Source: Allobosea sp. CRIB-10
GTDB taxonomy: Bacteria; Pseudomonadota; Alphaproteobacteria; Rhizobiales; Beijerinckiaceae
Direction: 5' to 3'
NCBI RefSeq assembly: GCF_900112185.1
Contig: NZ_FOKP01000003.1
Span: forward strand, 124,001 to 188,000
DNA: 64,000 nt
The stretch's first letter is position 1, and the number at the start of each line of letters is the position of its first letter. Positions 46,301 to 54,524 of the stretch are shown piece by piece. The translations under genes and the position numbers were made by a program. The notes beneath the pieces are model-generated. The model did no database searches, was not told the DNA's origin, and was given only the letters and a program-made list of their open reading frames with translations.

Positions 46301-47686
46301 CTACAAAGCCAGTTCCGAAAACACCGGCTCGACCTTGCCGCCCCAAGCGCCCTGCTCGCGCACGGCCAGGCGCTCGGCGAGCGTACGGCCGCTCTCCGCG
46401 ATGACGGCGACCGGTTCGAGATAGACCGTCTCGTCGCGCCCTTGCCCGTCGAGCCTAGCCCGGCGGGCGAGGCCGGCGCGCGACAACTCGACCACCTCGC
46501 GGGCGAGGTCCCGCAGCGGGCGGTTCCCGATCCGGGCGTTCAGCCCCGCCTTCGGCACCGTGTCGCGCAGGTGCTGGCGCTCCTCGGTGCTCCAGCCCTT
46601 GACCAGGTCCCAGGCCGCAGCGAGCGCGCCGTCGTCATAGAGCAGGCCGACCCAAAAGGCCGGCAGCGCATTCAGCATCTCCACCGGGCCGGCATCGGCG
46701 CCGCGCATCTCGATATAGCGCTTCAGCCGCACTTCCGGGAACAAGGTCCCGAGATGGTTGACCCAGTCCGACATGGTGGCGCGCTCGCCCGGCAATTGCG
46801 GGAGCCTGCCGGCGAGCAGGTCGCGGAAGGAGGAGCCGGCGACGTCGTGATAGGTGTCGCCGCGCTTGACGAAATACATGGGCACGTCGAGCGCCCAATC
46901 GACATAGGCCTCATAGGACATGCCTGCGTCGAAGGCGAAGGGCAGCATGCCGGAGCGGGCATTGTCGGTGTCGCGCCAGATCTCGGAGCGCATCGACTGG
47001 AAACCGTTGAGCTTGCCTTCGCTCAAGGGCGAGGCGGCGAAGAGCGCCGCCGCCAGCGGCTGCAGGGCGAGCGAGACCCGCAATTTGCGCACCATGTCGG
47101 TCTCGCTGGCGAAGTCGAGATTCACCTGCACCGTGCAGGTGCGGAACATCATGTCGAGGCCGCGCGTGCCGACCTTCGGCATGTAATTCTTCATGATCTG
47201 ATAGCGCCGCTTCGGCATCATCGGCGTCTGCTCGCGGGTCCAGAGCGGCGAGTGCCCGAGCGGCAGGAAGCCGATGCCATGCGGCTGCGCCACCGCCTTC
47301 AGATCCATGAGGTGCTGGTCGAGTTCGCTGGCCGTCTCATGCACATTTGCAAGCGGCGCGCCGGAGAGCTCGAACTGGCCGCCGGGCTCCAGCGAGATCG
47401 CGCCGCCGCCGTCCGGACCCGCGAGGCCGATGACATGGCCGGCATCGAGGATCGGCTCCCAGCCGAGGCGCGTCTGCATGCCCTCGAGCAGCTGCCTGAT
47501 GCCGCCACTGCGGCCGGCGGCAGCGCCCTCATAGGGAACCGGGCTGAGATCGTCGCGATAGAACGGGAATTTCTCGTGCTCGGTACCGAGCCTGAATTCG
47601 GAAGCCGGCTTTTCACCCTGCGCGATCCAGCCGACGAGTTCGGCCTTCGAGCTGATCGGAGTCGAATCGGATACGTCGCGGGCCAT
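46301..47686 (-). CDS. gshA: glutamate-cysteine ligase (plant/alphaproteobacterial type)
   Basis: Makes gamma-glutamylcysteine, the first step of glutathione synthesis. The ATG at MARDVSDSTPISSKAELVGW gives 461 residues, the length of the alphaproteobacterial/plant class. FRLGTEHEKFPFYRDDL near residue 50 is the ATP/Glu signature, MFRTCTVQVNLDFASE near 200 and RYIEMRGADAGP near 350 are conserved. The longer frame upstream is Arg-rich and not coding. Glutathione synthetase is not in the window. Confidence 0.96.
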   Translation of the reverse strand: MARDVSDSTPISSKAELVGWIAQGEKPASEFRLGTEHEKFPFYRDDLSPVPYEGAAAGRSGGIRQLLEGMQTRLGWEPILDAGHVIGLAGPDGGGAISLEPGGQFELSGAPLANVHETASELDQHLMDLKAVAQPHGIGFLPLGHSPLWTREQTPMMPKRRYQIMKNYMPKVGTRGLDMMFRTCTVQVNLDFASETDMVRKLRVSLALQPLAAALFAASPLSEGKLNGFQSMRSEIWRDTDNARSGMLPFAFDAGMSYEAYVDWALDVPMYFVKRGDTYHDVAGSSFRDLLAGRLPQLPGERATMSDWVNHLGTLFPEVRLKRYIEMRGADAGPVEMLNALPAFWVGLLYDDGALAAAWDLVKGWSTEERQHLRDTVPKAGLNARIGNRPLRDLAREVVELSRAGLARRARLDGQGRDETVYLEPVAVIAESGRTLAERLAVREQGAWGGKVEPVFSELAL

Positions 47687-47900
47687 TTGCGCTCCGGCAT
47701 GCGTGCACCGGCGCGCCGCCTGCCGATTGGGGCAGCCGGCCGCGCGCCTGATCGAGTGCGACAGGAGCAGCAGGAGCGAACGCCCCGCCACGCCACGCGC
47801 TGAGGAGCGCCAGCAATAGGCGAGCGGCGACCATCCGACAACGACCGCAAACGCGTGCGGATACGCGCCGACCTTGCATCAATGCATGATCGTAAAGCTG

Positions 47901-49076
47901 TCAGGCCGCACCGCGCAGCAGATTTGCACCTTTCGGCACGAGGCCGTCATCGTCCACGCGCGTCTGCGCGGCGATCCAGTCGGTGACGGCGACAAGGCCG
48001 GCACTTTGCCCGCCGGAGCCGGCGCGCGCCTCCTCGAAGATCGCGAGTTGCATGTCGGCACTGGTGCCGCCGGCGATGATCGTGCGGCAATGGGCGAGAT
48101 CGAGCCCGCAGCCAAGCACGGCGGCATCCTCGTCGAGGACCTCCAGCAGCTCGTCCAGCACCTGCCCGACCGGCAGCATGGCGCGGCGCTTCTCACAGAC
48201 GAAGCCGCCATGCAGGCCATAGCGCTGCGCGCGCCAGATGTTCTCGCCAGCGAGGGCGCGCGAGGCGGCGGTCAAATCGGCGTTGAGTCCGGGGTTGCGG
48301 GCGAGATGGCGCACCAGGCAGCGATAGAGCGCGGTGATGGCGAGCGTGTCGTCGAGCCGGGTGCAGCTGTCGGCGACGCGCAGCTCTAGCGTCGGGTGCT
48401 GGTGCGAGGGCCGGATCGCCCACCAGATGAAGCTGGAATCGCGCATGGCCCCCGAGGCCACCATGGTATCGACATAGGTCCGGTAGTCGGCGGCGTCGGT
48501 GAAGAGCTCCGGCAGACCGGTGCGCGGCAATTCGGCATAGGCGCAGAGCCGGTAGCCCATCAACCCGGTGCGCCGCCCCTGCCAGAAGGGCGAGGAGGTC
48601 GAGAGCGCGAGCAGCAGCGGCAGATAAGGCAGCATCCTGACCATGATCGAGATGCGCTGGTCCTCGTCGGGCACCTCGACATGGACATGCAGGCCGCAGA
48701 GCTGGTTGCGGCTGCCGAGCATCTGCAGATCGCGCATGATGCCGTCATAGCGCTTGGCTTCGGTGGCGCGCTGGCGCACCCAGACGGCGCTCGGATGGGT
48801 GCCGCTGGCGAGCAGGAGCATGCTGTGCTCGCGCGCGAGTGCGGCGAGCCCCGAGCGCAGCCGGTGCAGGCAATGGCGGGCCTGGGTCATGCTTTCGCAG
48901 ACAGGCGTCGCCACCTCGATCTGCGATTGCAGCATCTCGCGTTGCAGTTCTTCCGGGAAGGCGGCCTGCGCCGCCTCGATGAAACGCGGTGCGATCTTGC
49001 GCACGGCGCCGCGGCTTTCAGCGTCGGACAGGAAATATTCTTCCTCGACGCCGAAGCGGTAGGCGCTGCTCACCAT
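47901..49076 (-). CDS. YbdK-like carboxylate-amine ligase (GCS2 family)
   Basis: 391 residues of the glutamate-cysteine ligase-like GCS2 superfamily. YRFGVEEEYFLSD opens the protein (Glu-Glu-Glu-Tyr is the family hallmark). LCGLHVHVEVPDEDQRI carries the metal/ATP His residues, and HPTLELRVADSCTRLDDT is near residue 230. The YbdK branch has weak glutamate-cysteine ligase activity in Escherichia coli; its physiological substrate is unsettled. A separate ribosome site (GGGGGAGAGAC) precedes the ATG. Confidence 0.9.
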   Translation of the reverse strand: MVSSAYRFGVEEEYFLSDAESRGAVRKIAPRFIEAAQAAFPEELQREMLQSQIEVATPVCESMTQARHCLHRLRSGLAALAREHSMLLLASGTHPSAVWVRQRATEAKRYDGIMRDLQMLGSRNQLCGLHVHVEVPDEDQRISIMVRMLPYLPLLLALSTSSPFWQGRRTGLMGYRLCAYAELPRTGLPELFTDAADYRTYVDTMVASGAMRDSSFIWWAIRPSHQHPTLELRVADSCTRLDDTLAITALYRCLVRHLARNPGLNADLTAASRALAGENIWRAQRYGLHGGFVCEKRRAMLPVGQVLDELLEVLDEDAAVLGCGLDLAHCRTIIAGGTSADMQLAIFEEARAGSGGQSAGLVAVTDWIAAQTRVDDDGLVPKGANLLRGAA

Positions 49077-49243
49077 GATGTCTCTCCCCCGTGGCGGGCC
49101 GCTCCGAAGCGAAGCAGCGGCGCCAGACTGCCAGTCAATGAGTCGGAACTGCGACCAGCGGCGCAGTTTCCACGCCTAAACGCGGAAGCAGCCGTGGCGT
49201 TCCAAGCGGCAGCGAAGAGGCCGAAGCCTTGTAAGTCACGGAG

Positions 49244-49984
49244 CTATCTGGTGGACCAATCGCCGAGCGTCGCCTGGACGACGGCGAGCGCCGCGACCGC
49301 AGCGGTATCGGCCCGCAGGACGCGCGGGCCGAGCGAGAGGCGCAGCACCCGCTGGCGCTGGAGAATCAGCTTGCGCTCCGATTCGTCGAAGCCGCCCTCC
49401 GGACCGATCAGCACCGCGAGCGGCCCGCGCGGCGCCGCTTGCAGGGCGGCGATGGGGCTCTCCGGTTCCTGTGCCTCGTCGCAGAAGATCAGCAGCCGTT
49501 CGGGCTCGAGCGCAGCCAGCGCCGCGGCGAGCGGCTGCTCCGGCCTGATCTGCGGCAAGGCGAGGATGCCGCATTGCTCGGCCGCCTCGATCGCATTGGC
49601 GGCGAGTCGGTCGAGATTGAGCCGGGAGACCTGGGTGAAGCGGGTCAGCACCGGCTGGAGCACGCCCGCACCCATCTCGACCGCCTTCTGCGCCATATAG
49701 TCGAGCCGCGCATGCTTCAGCGGCGCGAAGAGATAGATGAGATCGGGCGCCGGCGGCTGCGGTCGTGCCAGCTGCAGCGCCTCGAGGCTGGCCTGCTTGC
49801 GTCCCTCCGCCCTGATCGCGCAGAGCCACTCGCCATCGCGGCCGTTGAAGGCGAGGATCGTGTCGCCGCTGCGCAATCTCAGCACGTTGAGCAGATAATT
49901 GGCCTGATCGCGCGCGAGTTCCAGCACGGCGCCTGCCATCAGCGGCGCCTCGCAATACAGCCGGTGCTTGGTGAAATCCCGCAT
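49244..49984 (-). CDS. rsmE: 16S rRNA m3U1498 methyltransferase RsmE
   Basis: SPOUT methyltransferase modifying U1498 of 16S rRNA. The ATG at MRDFTKHRLYCEAPLMAGAV gives 246 residues, the usual length; longer frames upstream are shadows. The PUA-like N-terminal part contains HYLLNVLRL-type residues (here NYLLNVLRLRSGD). The SAM-knot signatures are LIGPEGGFDESE and RVLRADTAAVAALAVVQ. In many Alphaproteobacteria rsmE lies between gshA and ubiA, as here. Confidence 0.97.
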   Translation of the reverse strand: MRDFTKHRLYCEAPLMAGAVLELARDQANYLLNVLRLRSGDTILAFNGRDGEWLCAIRAEGRKQASLEALQLARPQPPAPDLIYLFAPLKHARLDYMAQKAVEMGAGVLQPVLTRFTQVSRLNLDRLAANAIEAAEQCGILALPQIRPEQPLAAALAALEPERLLIFCDEAQEPESPIAALQAAPRGPLAVLIGPEGGFDESERKLILQRQRVLRLSLGPRVLRADTAAVAALAVVQATLGDWSTR

Positions 49985-50160
49985 GCGCTTCGAATCCGAT
50001 CCCGTCTGAACGGCGCGAAAGTCGCCACAATCCCACGCTATCGGCAAGCGGATCGAGGCGAAATGCGAGCCGGCGCTTGTTGGCGCACGGCTCTGGCTGT
50101 TATGGAAAGGCCCGCAGCGCCGGGACGGGCGTGGGTGACGGGACAAGAGCGGAGCGGATG

Positions 50161-50628
50161 ATGCGGCGATACGCGACCCTGAAGCTGGCGGCGATGCTGG
50201 CTGGGCTGGGCCTGGCCGAGCCGGCATTGGCGCAGGTGCCCTCGGGCTGCGAGAACATCCAGAAGCTGATGCAGGAGCGCCAGTCGATCGTCGGGCAGCT
50301 CAATGCGAACGCCAAGGCCAAGCGCAAGATGACGCCGCAGCAGGCCTGCAGCATCCTGGGCCGGCTGGTCGGCAACGGCAACACCTTGATCAAGTTCGCC
50401 ACGGCCAATCAGGACTGGTGCCAGATTCCGCCGACCTTCGTCGAGGGCATGAAGGCCGACAACGAGAAGGCTGGCGCGGTTCGCGGCCAGGCCTGCAATG
50501 CGGTGAAGCAGCAGGCGCAGATGCAGCGCCGCGCCCAGCAGCAGGCACAGCAGCAGAGCGCCAACCCGTTCGGCGGCGCCGATTCCATCACCGGCGGCCC
50601 GATGCGCGTGCCGCAGGGCGCGCTCTAA
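50161..50628 (+). CDS. exported Gln-rich protein of unknown function
   Basis: 155 residues. A signal peptide ends EPALAQ (about 25). The mature protein contains four Cys (in SGCENI, QACSIL, DWCQIP and QACNAV) and ends in a Gln/Ala-rich stretch (about 115-140) before a short Gly/Asn tail. GGAG six bases before the ATG supports the start. It sits just upstream of ubiA, with 16 bases between them. I know no function. Confidence 0.75.
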   Translation: MRRYATLKLAAMLAGLGLAEPALAQVPSGCENIQKLMQERQSIVGQLNANAKAKRKMTPQQACSILGRLVGNGNTLIKFATANQDWCQIPPTFVEGMKADNEKAGAVRGQACNAVKQQAQMQRRAQQQAQQQSANPFGGADSITGGPMRVPQGAL

Positions 50629-50644
50629 ATCGGCCGGCGCCGCC

Positions 50645-51595
50645 ATGGCGTCGTCCCCAAACGTCACCGACACGCCGCTTCCCGACGCGCTCAAGGGCCA
50701 TTGGGTCGATACGCGCGCGCCGAAACGCCTGCGCCCCTATCTCAAGCTCGCCAGGATCGAGCGCCCGATCGGCTGGCAGCTCTTGCTGCTGCCGTGCTGG
50801 TGGGCCGCCGGGCTCGCGGCGATCTCGGCCGGGCTGCCTTTCCCCAATCTCTGGCACTGCCTCTTTTTCCTGATCGGCGCGATCGTGATGCGCGGCGCCG
50901 GCTCGACCTTCAACGACATCGTCGACCGCAAGCTCGACGCGCAAGTGGCGCGCACCCGCGGCCGGCCCTTGCCCTCCGGTCAGGTCAGCCCGAAGCAGGC
51001 CGCCCTCTTCATGGTCGGCCTGTCGCTGGTCGGCTTCGTCGTGCTGCTGCAGTTCAATCGCTTCACGGTGATCGCCGGCATCGCCTCGCTGGCGATCGTC
51101 GCGATCTACCCGTTCATGAAGCGGATCACCAACATGCCGCAATTCGTGCTCGGCCTCGCCTTCTCCTGGGGCGGGCTCGTCGGCTGGAGCGCGGTGTTCG
51201 GCCAACTGGATGCCCCGGCCTATCTGATCTATGCCGCCGCGGTGTTCTGGACGATCGGCTACGACACGATCTACGCGATGCAGGACATCGAGGACGACGT
51301 GATCGCCGGGATCAAGTCGAGCGCCCGCTATTTCGGCGCCTTCACCCAGCAGGCGGTCGGGCTCTGCTATGGCGCGACGATCGCGCTCGCCGGCGTCGCT
51401 GCCTGGCTCGCGGGCGCGGGGCCCGTCGCCTTCATCGGTCTCGGGCTGTTCGCGCTGCACCTGGGCTGGCAGGTCCACAGCATTGCCGGGGCCGACGGGC
51501 CCACGGCGTTGAAGCTGTTCCGGTCGAACTGGCATGCCGGCCTGCTGCTCGCAGCCGGCTTTGCGCTCGACGCGCTGGTGAAGTTCGCGTTCTAG
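50645..51595 (+). CDS. ubiA: 4-hydroxybenzoate octaprenyltransferase (UbiA)
   Basis: Integral membrane prenyltransferase of ubiquinone synthesis; 316 residues with eight to nine helices. Two Asp-rich motifs are clear: NDIVDRKLDAQVARTRGRP (about 99-117) and YDTIYAMQDIEDDVIAG (about 206-222), which bind the prenyl diphosphate and Mg2+. RPIGWQLLLLPCWW near residue 40 is also conserved. Its TAG stop is part of the CTAG end of a dispersed repeat. Confidence 0.97.
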   Translation: MASSPNVTDTPLPDALKGHWVDTRAPKRLRPYLKLARIERPIGWQLLLLPCWWAAGLAAISAGLPFPNLWHCLFFLIGAIVMRGAGSTFNDIVDRKLDAQVARTRGRPLPSGQVSPKQAALFMVGLSLVGFVVLLQFNRFTVIAGIASLAIVAIYPFMKRITNMPQFVLGLAFSWGGLVGWSAVFGQLDAPAYLIYAAAVFWTIGYDTIYAMQDIEDDVIAGIKSSARYFGAFTQQAVGLCYGATIALAGVAAWLAGAGPVAFIGLGLFALHLGWQVHSIAGADGPTALKLFRSNWHAGLLLAAGFALDALVKFAF

Positions 51596-51698
51596 AGCAT
51601 TTTTTAGGCGAAGTGGACACCGGTTCGCGTGAAGAAAATGCGATAAAACAAGGATCTAGAACATTTCCGCGATTCGAAGAATTGCGGAATTGCTCTAG
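51592..51698 (+). repeat. dispersed ~107-base repeat, copy 2
   Basis: The reverse complement of the element at 33153-33257 with roughly ten differences. It begins and ends in CTAG. The left CTAG contains the ubiA stop and the right CTAG the stop of the convergent gene. Shared internal parts include GATAAAACAAGGATCTAGAA and GCGAAGTGGACACCGGT. Confidence 0.92.
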
Positions 51699-52222
51699 GA
51701 TAGAACCTCACCCTTGATCACCACCGGGCGCTCGGCCAAGCGGCTGGTCTTGCGCCGGGTCAGGAAGCGCGGCCGGCGGCCGGCGAGCAAGGCATGCCGA
51801 CGGCGGATGCGGATCGCACCCAGCGCGACCCGGCCGACCTGCGGATAAGGCTCGGTGATCGCGCCGTCGCTGGTTTCGAGCAGAAGCGGCAGGCCGCTGA
51901 CCCGGCCGGCATCGCGCCAGACGGCGATGGCATCGTCCTGGTCGAGAACGGCGACGACGACCGAGCGGCCATCGCCAGCGGTCAGAGCGAGCTGGAAACG
52001 GTCATCGTCGGCGATCGCGGCGCCGGCGAGGCGCAGCGCGATGCCGCGCCAACCAGAGCCGCCGCGCAGGATGCGTACCGGCCCGACGCGCTCGATGCGG
52101 GGTCCGTCGGACTGCTGCGGCGCAGGCGCCGGCTGTGAGGGCTGTCCGCTCTGGTTATGTGCGCTGCCGGGGAAGATCGGCGCGCAGCCGACATCCCCGG
52201 CAGCCGGCGTGACGCTGGCCAT
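51695..52222 (-). CDS. conserved hypothetical protein (DUF6101-like)
   Basis: 175 residues, soluble. After a Pro/Gln-rich start (about 1-40) comes a beta-rich region (RIERVGPVRILRGGSGWRGIALRLAG) and a basic C-terminus (RIRRRHALLAGRRPRFLTRRKTSRLAERPVVIKGE). From memory, proteins of this shape convergent with ubiA are annotated DUF6101 in Hyphomicrobiales; I cannot confirm it. Function unknown. Its stop is read from the end of the repeat. Confidence 0.75.
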   Translation of the reverse strand: MASVTPAAGDVGCAPIFPGSAHNQSGQPSQPAPAPQQSDGPRIERVGPVRILRGGSGWRGIALRLAGAAIADDDRFQLALTAGDGRSVVVAVLDQDDAIAVWRDAGRVSGLPLLLETSDGAITEPYPQVGRVALGAIRIRRRHALLAGRRPRFLTRRKTSRLAERPVVIKGEVLS

Positions 52223-52471
52223 CGGTTTTAACGCCTCTCTTCAAATCCCTGCTGCCCGGAACCCTCTGGCGATGCGGGGTTCTCGGACTTTGCAGGCACG
52301 AGATTGGCCGCAAGGGTTGTCCGAGCGCTTAAGCTTGAGGGTTAAACAAAGGTGATGAAGCGGTTTTCGGCCCTCTTCCGGTCGGTTTCCCGGTTGATGC
52401 TTGACGGAATCTTTCTGGCGATGGTGGCTTTTTCATTGTTCATCCGCCTCGCAAAGCCGTAACGAAGCCCG

Positions 52472-53299
52472 ATGACATCGACACCACTGCCAATCGCCCG
52501 TGAACTTCTGCCCGCCGTCGAAGCCGCTTGCCGCGAAGCCGGTGGGCTCGCGCTCGACCTGTTCCGCCCCGGCGCGAAGACCGCGGCGAAAACCTGGTCC
52601 AAGGCCGGCGGCTCGCCGGTGACGGAAGCCGATATCGGCGTCGACACCTTCCTGAACATGCGCCTCTCGGCCCTGCTGCCGGAGGCGGCCTGGCTCTCGG
52701 AGGAGACGGCCGACGATACGATCCGCCTGTCGCGCCGCTTCGTCTGGGTGGTCGACCCGATCGACGGCACCCGCGCCTTCATGTCGGGCTCGCCCGATTG
52801 GGCGGTCTGCGTCGCCCTGCTCGACGAAGGCAGGCCCGTCCTCGGCGTCGTGCATGCGCCCGCGGCAGCGACGACCTATACGGCGACCGGCGGCGGCGGT
52901 GCGCTGAGCAATGGCAGACCGATCCGGACGACCGGTCTCGCGACGCTCACCGGCGCCCGCATCGCCGGCCCCAAGCCGATGCTCGAGGCGCTGGCACGAC
53001 ATGAGAGCTTCATCGCCGCCGACAAGATTCCGTCGCTGGCGCTGCGCCTGACCCGCATCGCCGACGGCAGCATCGATGCCGGGCTGGTTTCGCCCGATGC
53101 GCGCGACTGGGACCTCGCCGCCGCCGACCTCATCCTCGCCGAAGCCGACGGGCGGGTCGTGACCGCGGAAGGCGCTTCCTTGAGCTATAACCGCGAGGTG
53201 CCGGTCCATGGCATGCTGATGGCATCCGGGAGCGGCCTCGCCGCGCCGCTCGCCGAGGCGCTGCGTCGCTTGCGCGAAAGCCAGCCGCAGCATGGGTGA
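52472..53299 (+). CDS. inositol monophosphatase family 3'(2'),5'-bisphosphate nucleotidase-like
   Basis: 275 residues of the lithium-sensitive Mg2+ phosphatase family. Metal ligands are in WLSEETADD (Glu77/78) and WVVDPIDGTRAF (Asp95, Asp98), and the second motif DWDLAAADLILAEADG is near residue 215. CysQ-like activity on PAP is likely, but inositol or histidinol phosphate cannot be excluded. It leads a cluster of lipid A genes that is conserved in rhizobia. Confidence 0.92.
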   Translation: MTSTPLPIARELLPAVEAACREAGGLALDLFRPGAKTAAKTWSKAGGSPVTEADIGVDTFLNMRLSALLPEAAWLSEETADDTIRLSRRFVWVVDPIDGTRAFMSGSPDWAVCVALLDEGRPVLGVVHAPAAATTYTATGGGGALSNGRPIRTTGLATLTGARIAGPKPMLEALARHESFIAADKIPSLALRLTRIADGSIDAGLVSPDARDWDLAAADLILAEADGRVVTAEGASLSYNREVPVHGMLMASGSGLAAPLAEALRRLRESQPQHG

Positions 53300-53505
53300 G
53301 CGCGGCGCAACGCCGCTGCCGCGACGTCAGGGCATAAACTGCCGGAAATAACCGCAATTTGTTGGCGATCGGCCCTCGCGTGCGCGCAGCTGATGGCTTA
53401 TCTGATCGCACGGCGAAAATGCGGGCGAGCACGGTCGGGGCAGGTCCGGCCATGCGTCGGCTCGCTGTCGGCAGAGATTTTCAGGACACCGATCGGAGAC
53501 GGACG

Positions 53506-53748
53506 ATGAGCACGAGCCAGGACACCAAGCAGCTGCTGCACCTCGTGATCGGCGGCGAACTGAGCTCGCTCGACGGAGTCGAGTTCAAGGACCTCTCCAA
53601 GCTCGACATTGTCGGCGTCTACCCCAATTACGCCGCCGCCCATGCCGCTTGGAAGGCGAAGGCGCAACAGACCGTCGATCAGGCCCAGACCCGCTATTTC
53701 GTCGTCCACCTGCATCGCCTGCTCGATCCCTCGACAGCCCAGAGCTGA
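53506..53748 (+). CDS. DUF4170 small protein
   Basis: 80 residues, with one domain filling the whole length: KQLLHLVIGGELSSLDGVEF, then VGVYPNYAAAHAAWKAKAQ and RYFVVHLHRLLDP. The DUF4170 family is found next to the acyltransferase/waaA/lpxK genes of Alphaproteobacteria, as here. GGAGACGGACG precedes the ATG. Soluble; function unknown. Confidence 0.9.
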   Translation: MSTSQDTKQLLHLVIGGELSSLDGVEFKDLSKLDIVGVYPNYAAAHAAWKAKAQQTVDQAQTRYFVVHLHRLLDPSTAQS

Positions 53749-53774
53749 TCTGAAAGACGCTACAGTCCGGTTCG

Positions 53775-54524
53775 ATGGGATTTTCGCTGCTCAAGACGAA
53801 GTTCGCGCAGGAGGCGCTCGGGCGCAGCCTCGCCTATTATCTGCGCCTGGTCCGGCGCACGAACCGCTTCGTCGTCGAGCCGGCCGATGTCTATGAGCAG
53901 GTCCGCGGCGAGCTGCCGCTGATCATCGCGATGTGGCACGGCCAGCACGTCATGATCCCGTTCGCCCGGCCGGACTGGATGCCATCCTGCTCGCTGGTCT
54001 CGCGCCATGGCGATGGCGGCTTCAACGCAGTGGCGCTGCGCGAGCTCGGCATCGGCGCGATCCGCGGATCGGGCGCCTCGGGCAAGAAGGTCCGCGAGAA
54101 GGGCGGCGCGCCCGCCTTCCTCGCCATGGTCCGGCGGCTCGCCGCCGGCGACACCATGGTGCTGACCGCCGACATCCCCAAGCGCGCCCGCATCTGCGGC
54201 CCGGGCATCGTCCAATTGGCGCGCGCCTCGGGGCGGCCAATCCACCCGATAGCGGTGGTGACCAGCCGGCGGATCGACTTCAACAGCTGGGATCGCGCCT
54301 CGATCGGCCTGCCCTTCGGCCGCGGCGCCATCGTCGTCGGCGATCCCGTGCGGGTCGCGCGCGAGGCGGATGAGGCGACCTGCGAGGCGGCGCGCCTCGC
54401 CGTCCAGGCGGGGCTGGATGCCGTGCACGAGCGCGCTTATGCGCTGATCGGCGCGCGCGACCCCGGCGCCGGCCTGCGCGAGGCCCAGGCCGCAAAGGCT
54501 CTTGCCAGAGCCGACGCCGCATGA
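53775..54524 (+). CDS. DUF374 lysophospholipid acyltransferase-like protein
   Basis: 249 residues of the DUF374 (LPLAT superfamily) group found next to waaA. The catalytic-type HX4D motif is not the strict one; the visible block is AMWHGQHVMIPFARPDW, with VSRHGDGGFNAVALRELGIG and RGSGASGKKVREKGG following. It may acylate lipid A or a phospholipid; exact role unknown. The stop overlaps the waaA start (ATGA). Confidence 0.9.
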   Translation: MGFSLLKTKFAQEALGRSLAYYLRLVRRTNRFVVEPADVYEQVRGELPLIIAMWHGQHVMIPFARPDWMPSCSLVSRHGDGGFNAVALRELGIGAIRGSGASGKKVREKGGAPAFLAMVRRLAAGDTMVLTADIPKRARICGPGIVQLARASGRPIHPIAVVTSRRIDFNSWDRASIGLPFGRGAIVVGDPVRVAREADEATCEAARLAVQAGLDAVHERAYALIGARDPGAGLREAQAAKALARADAA

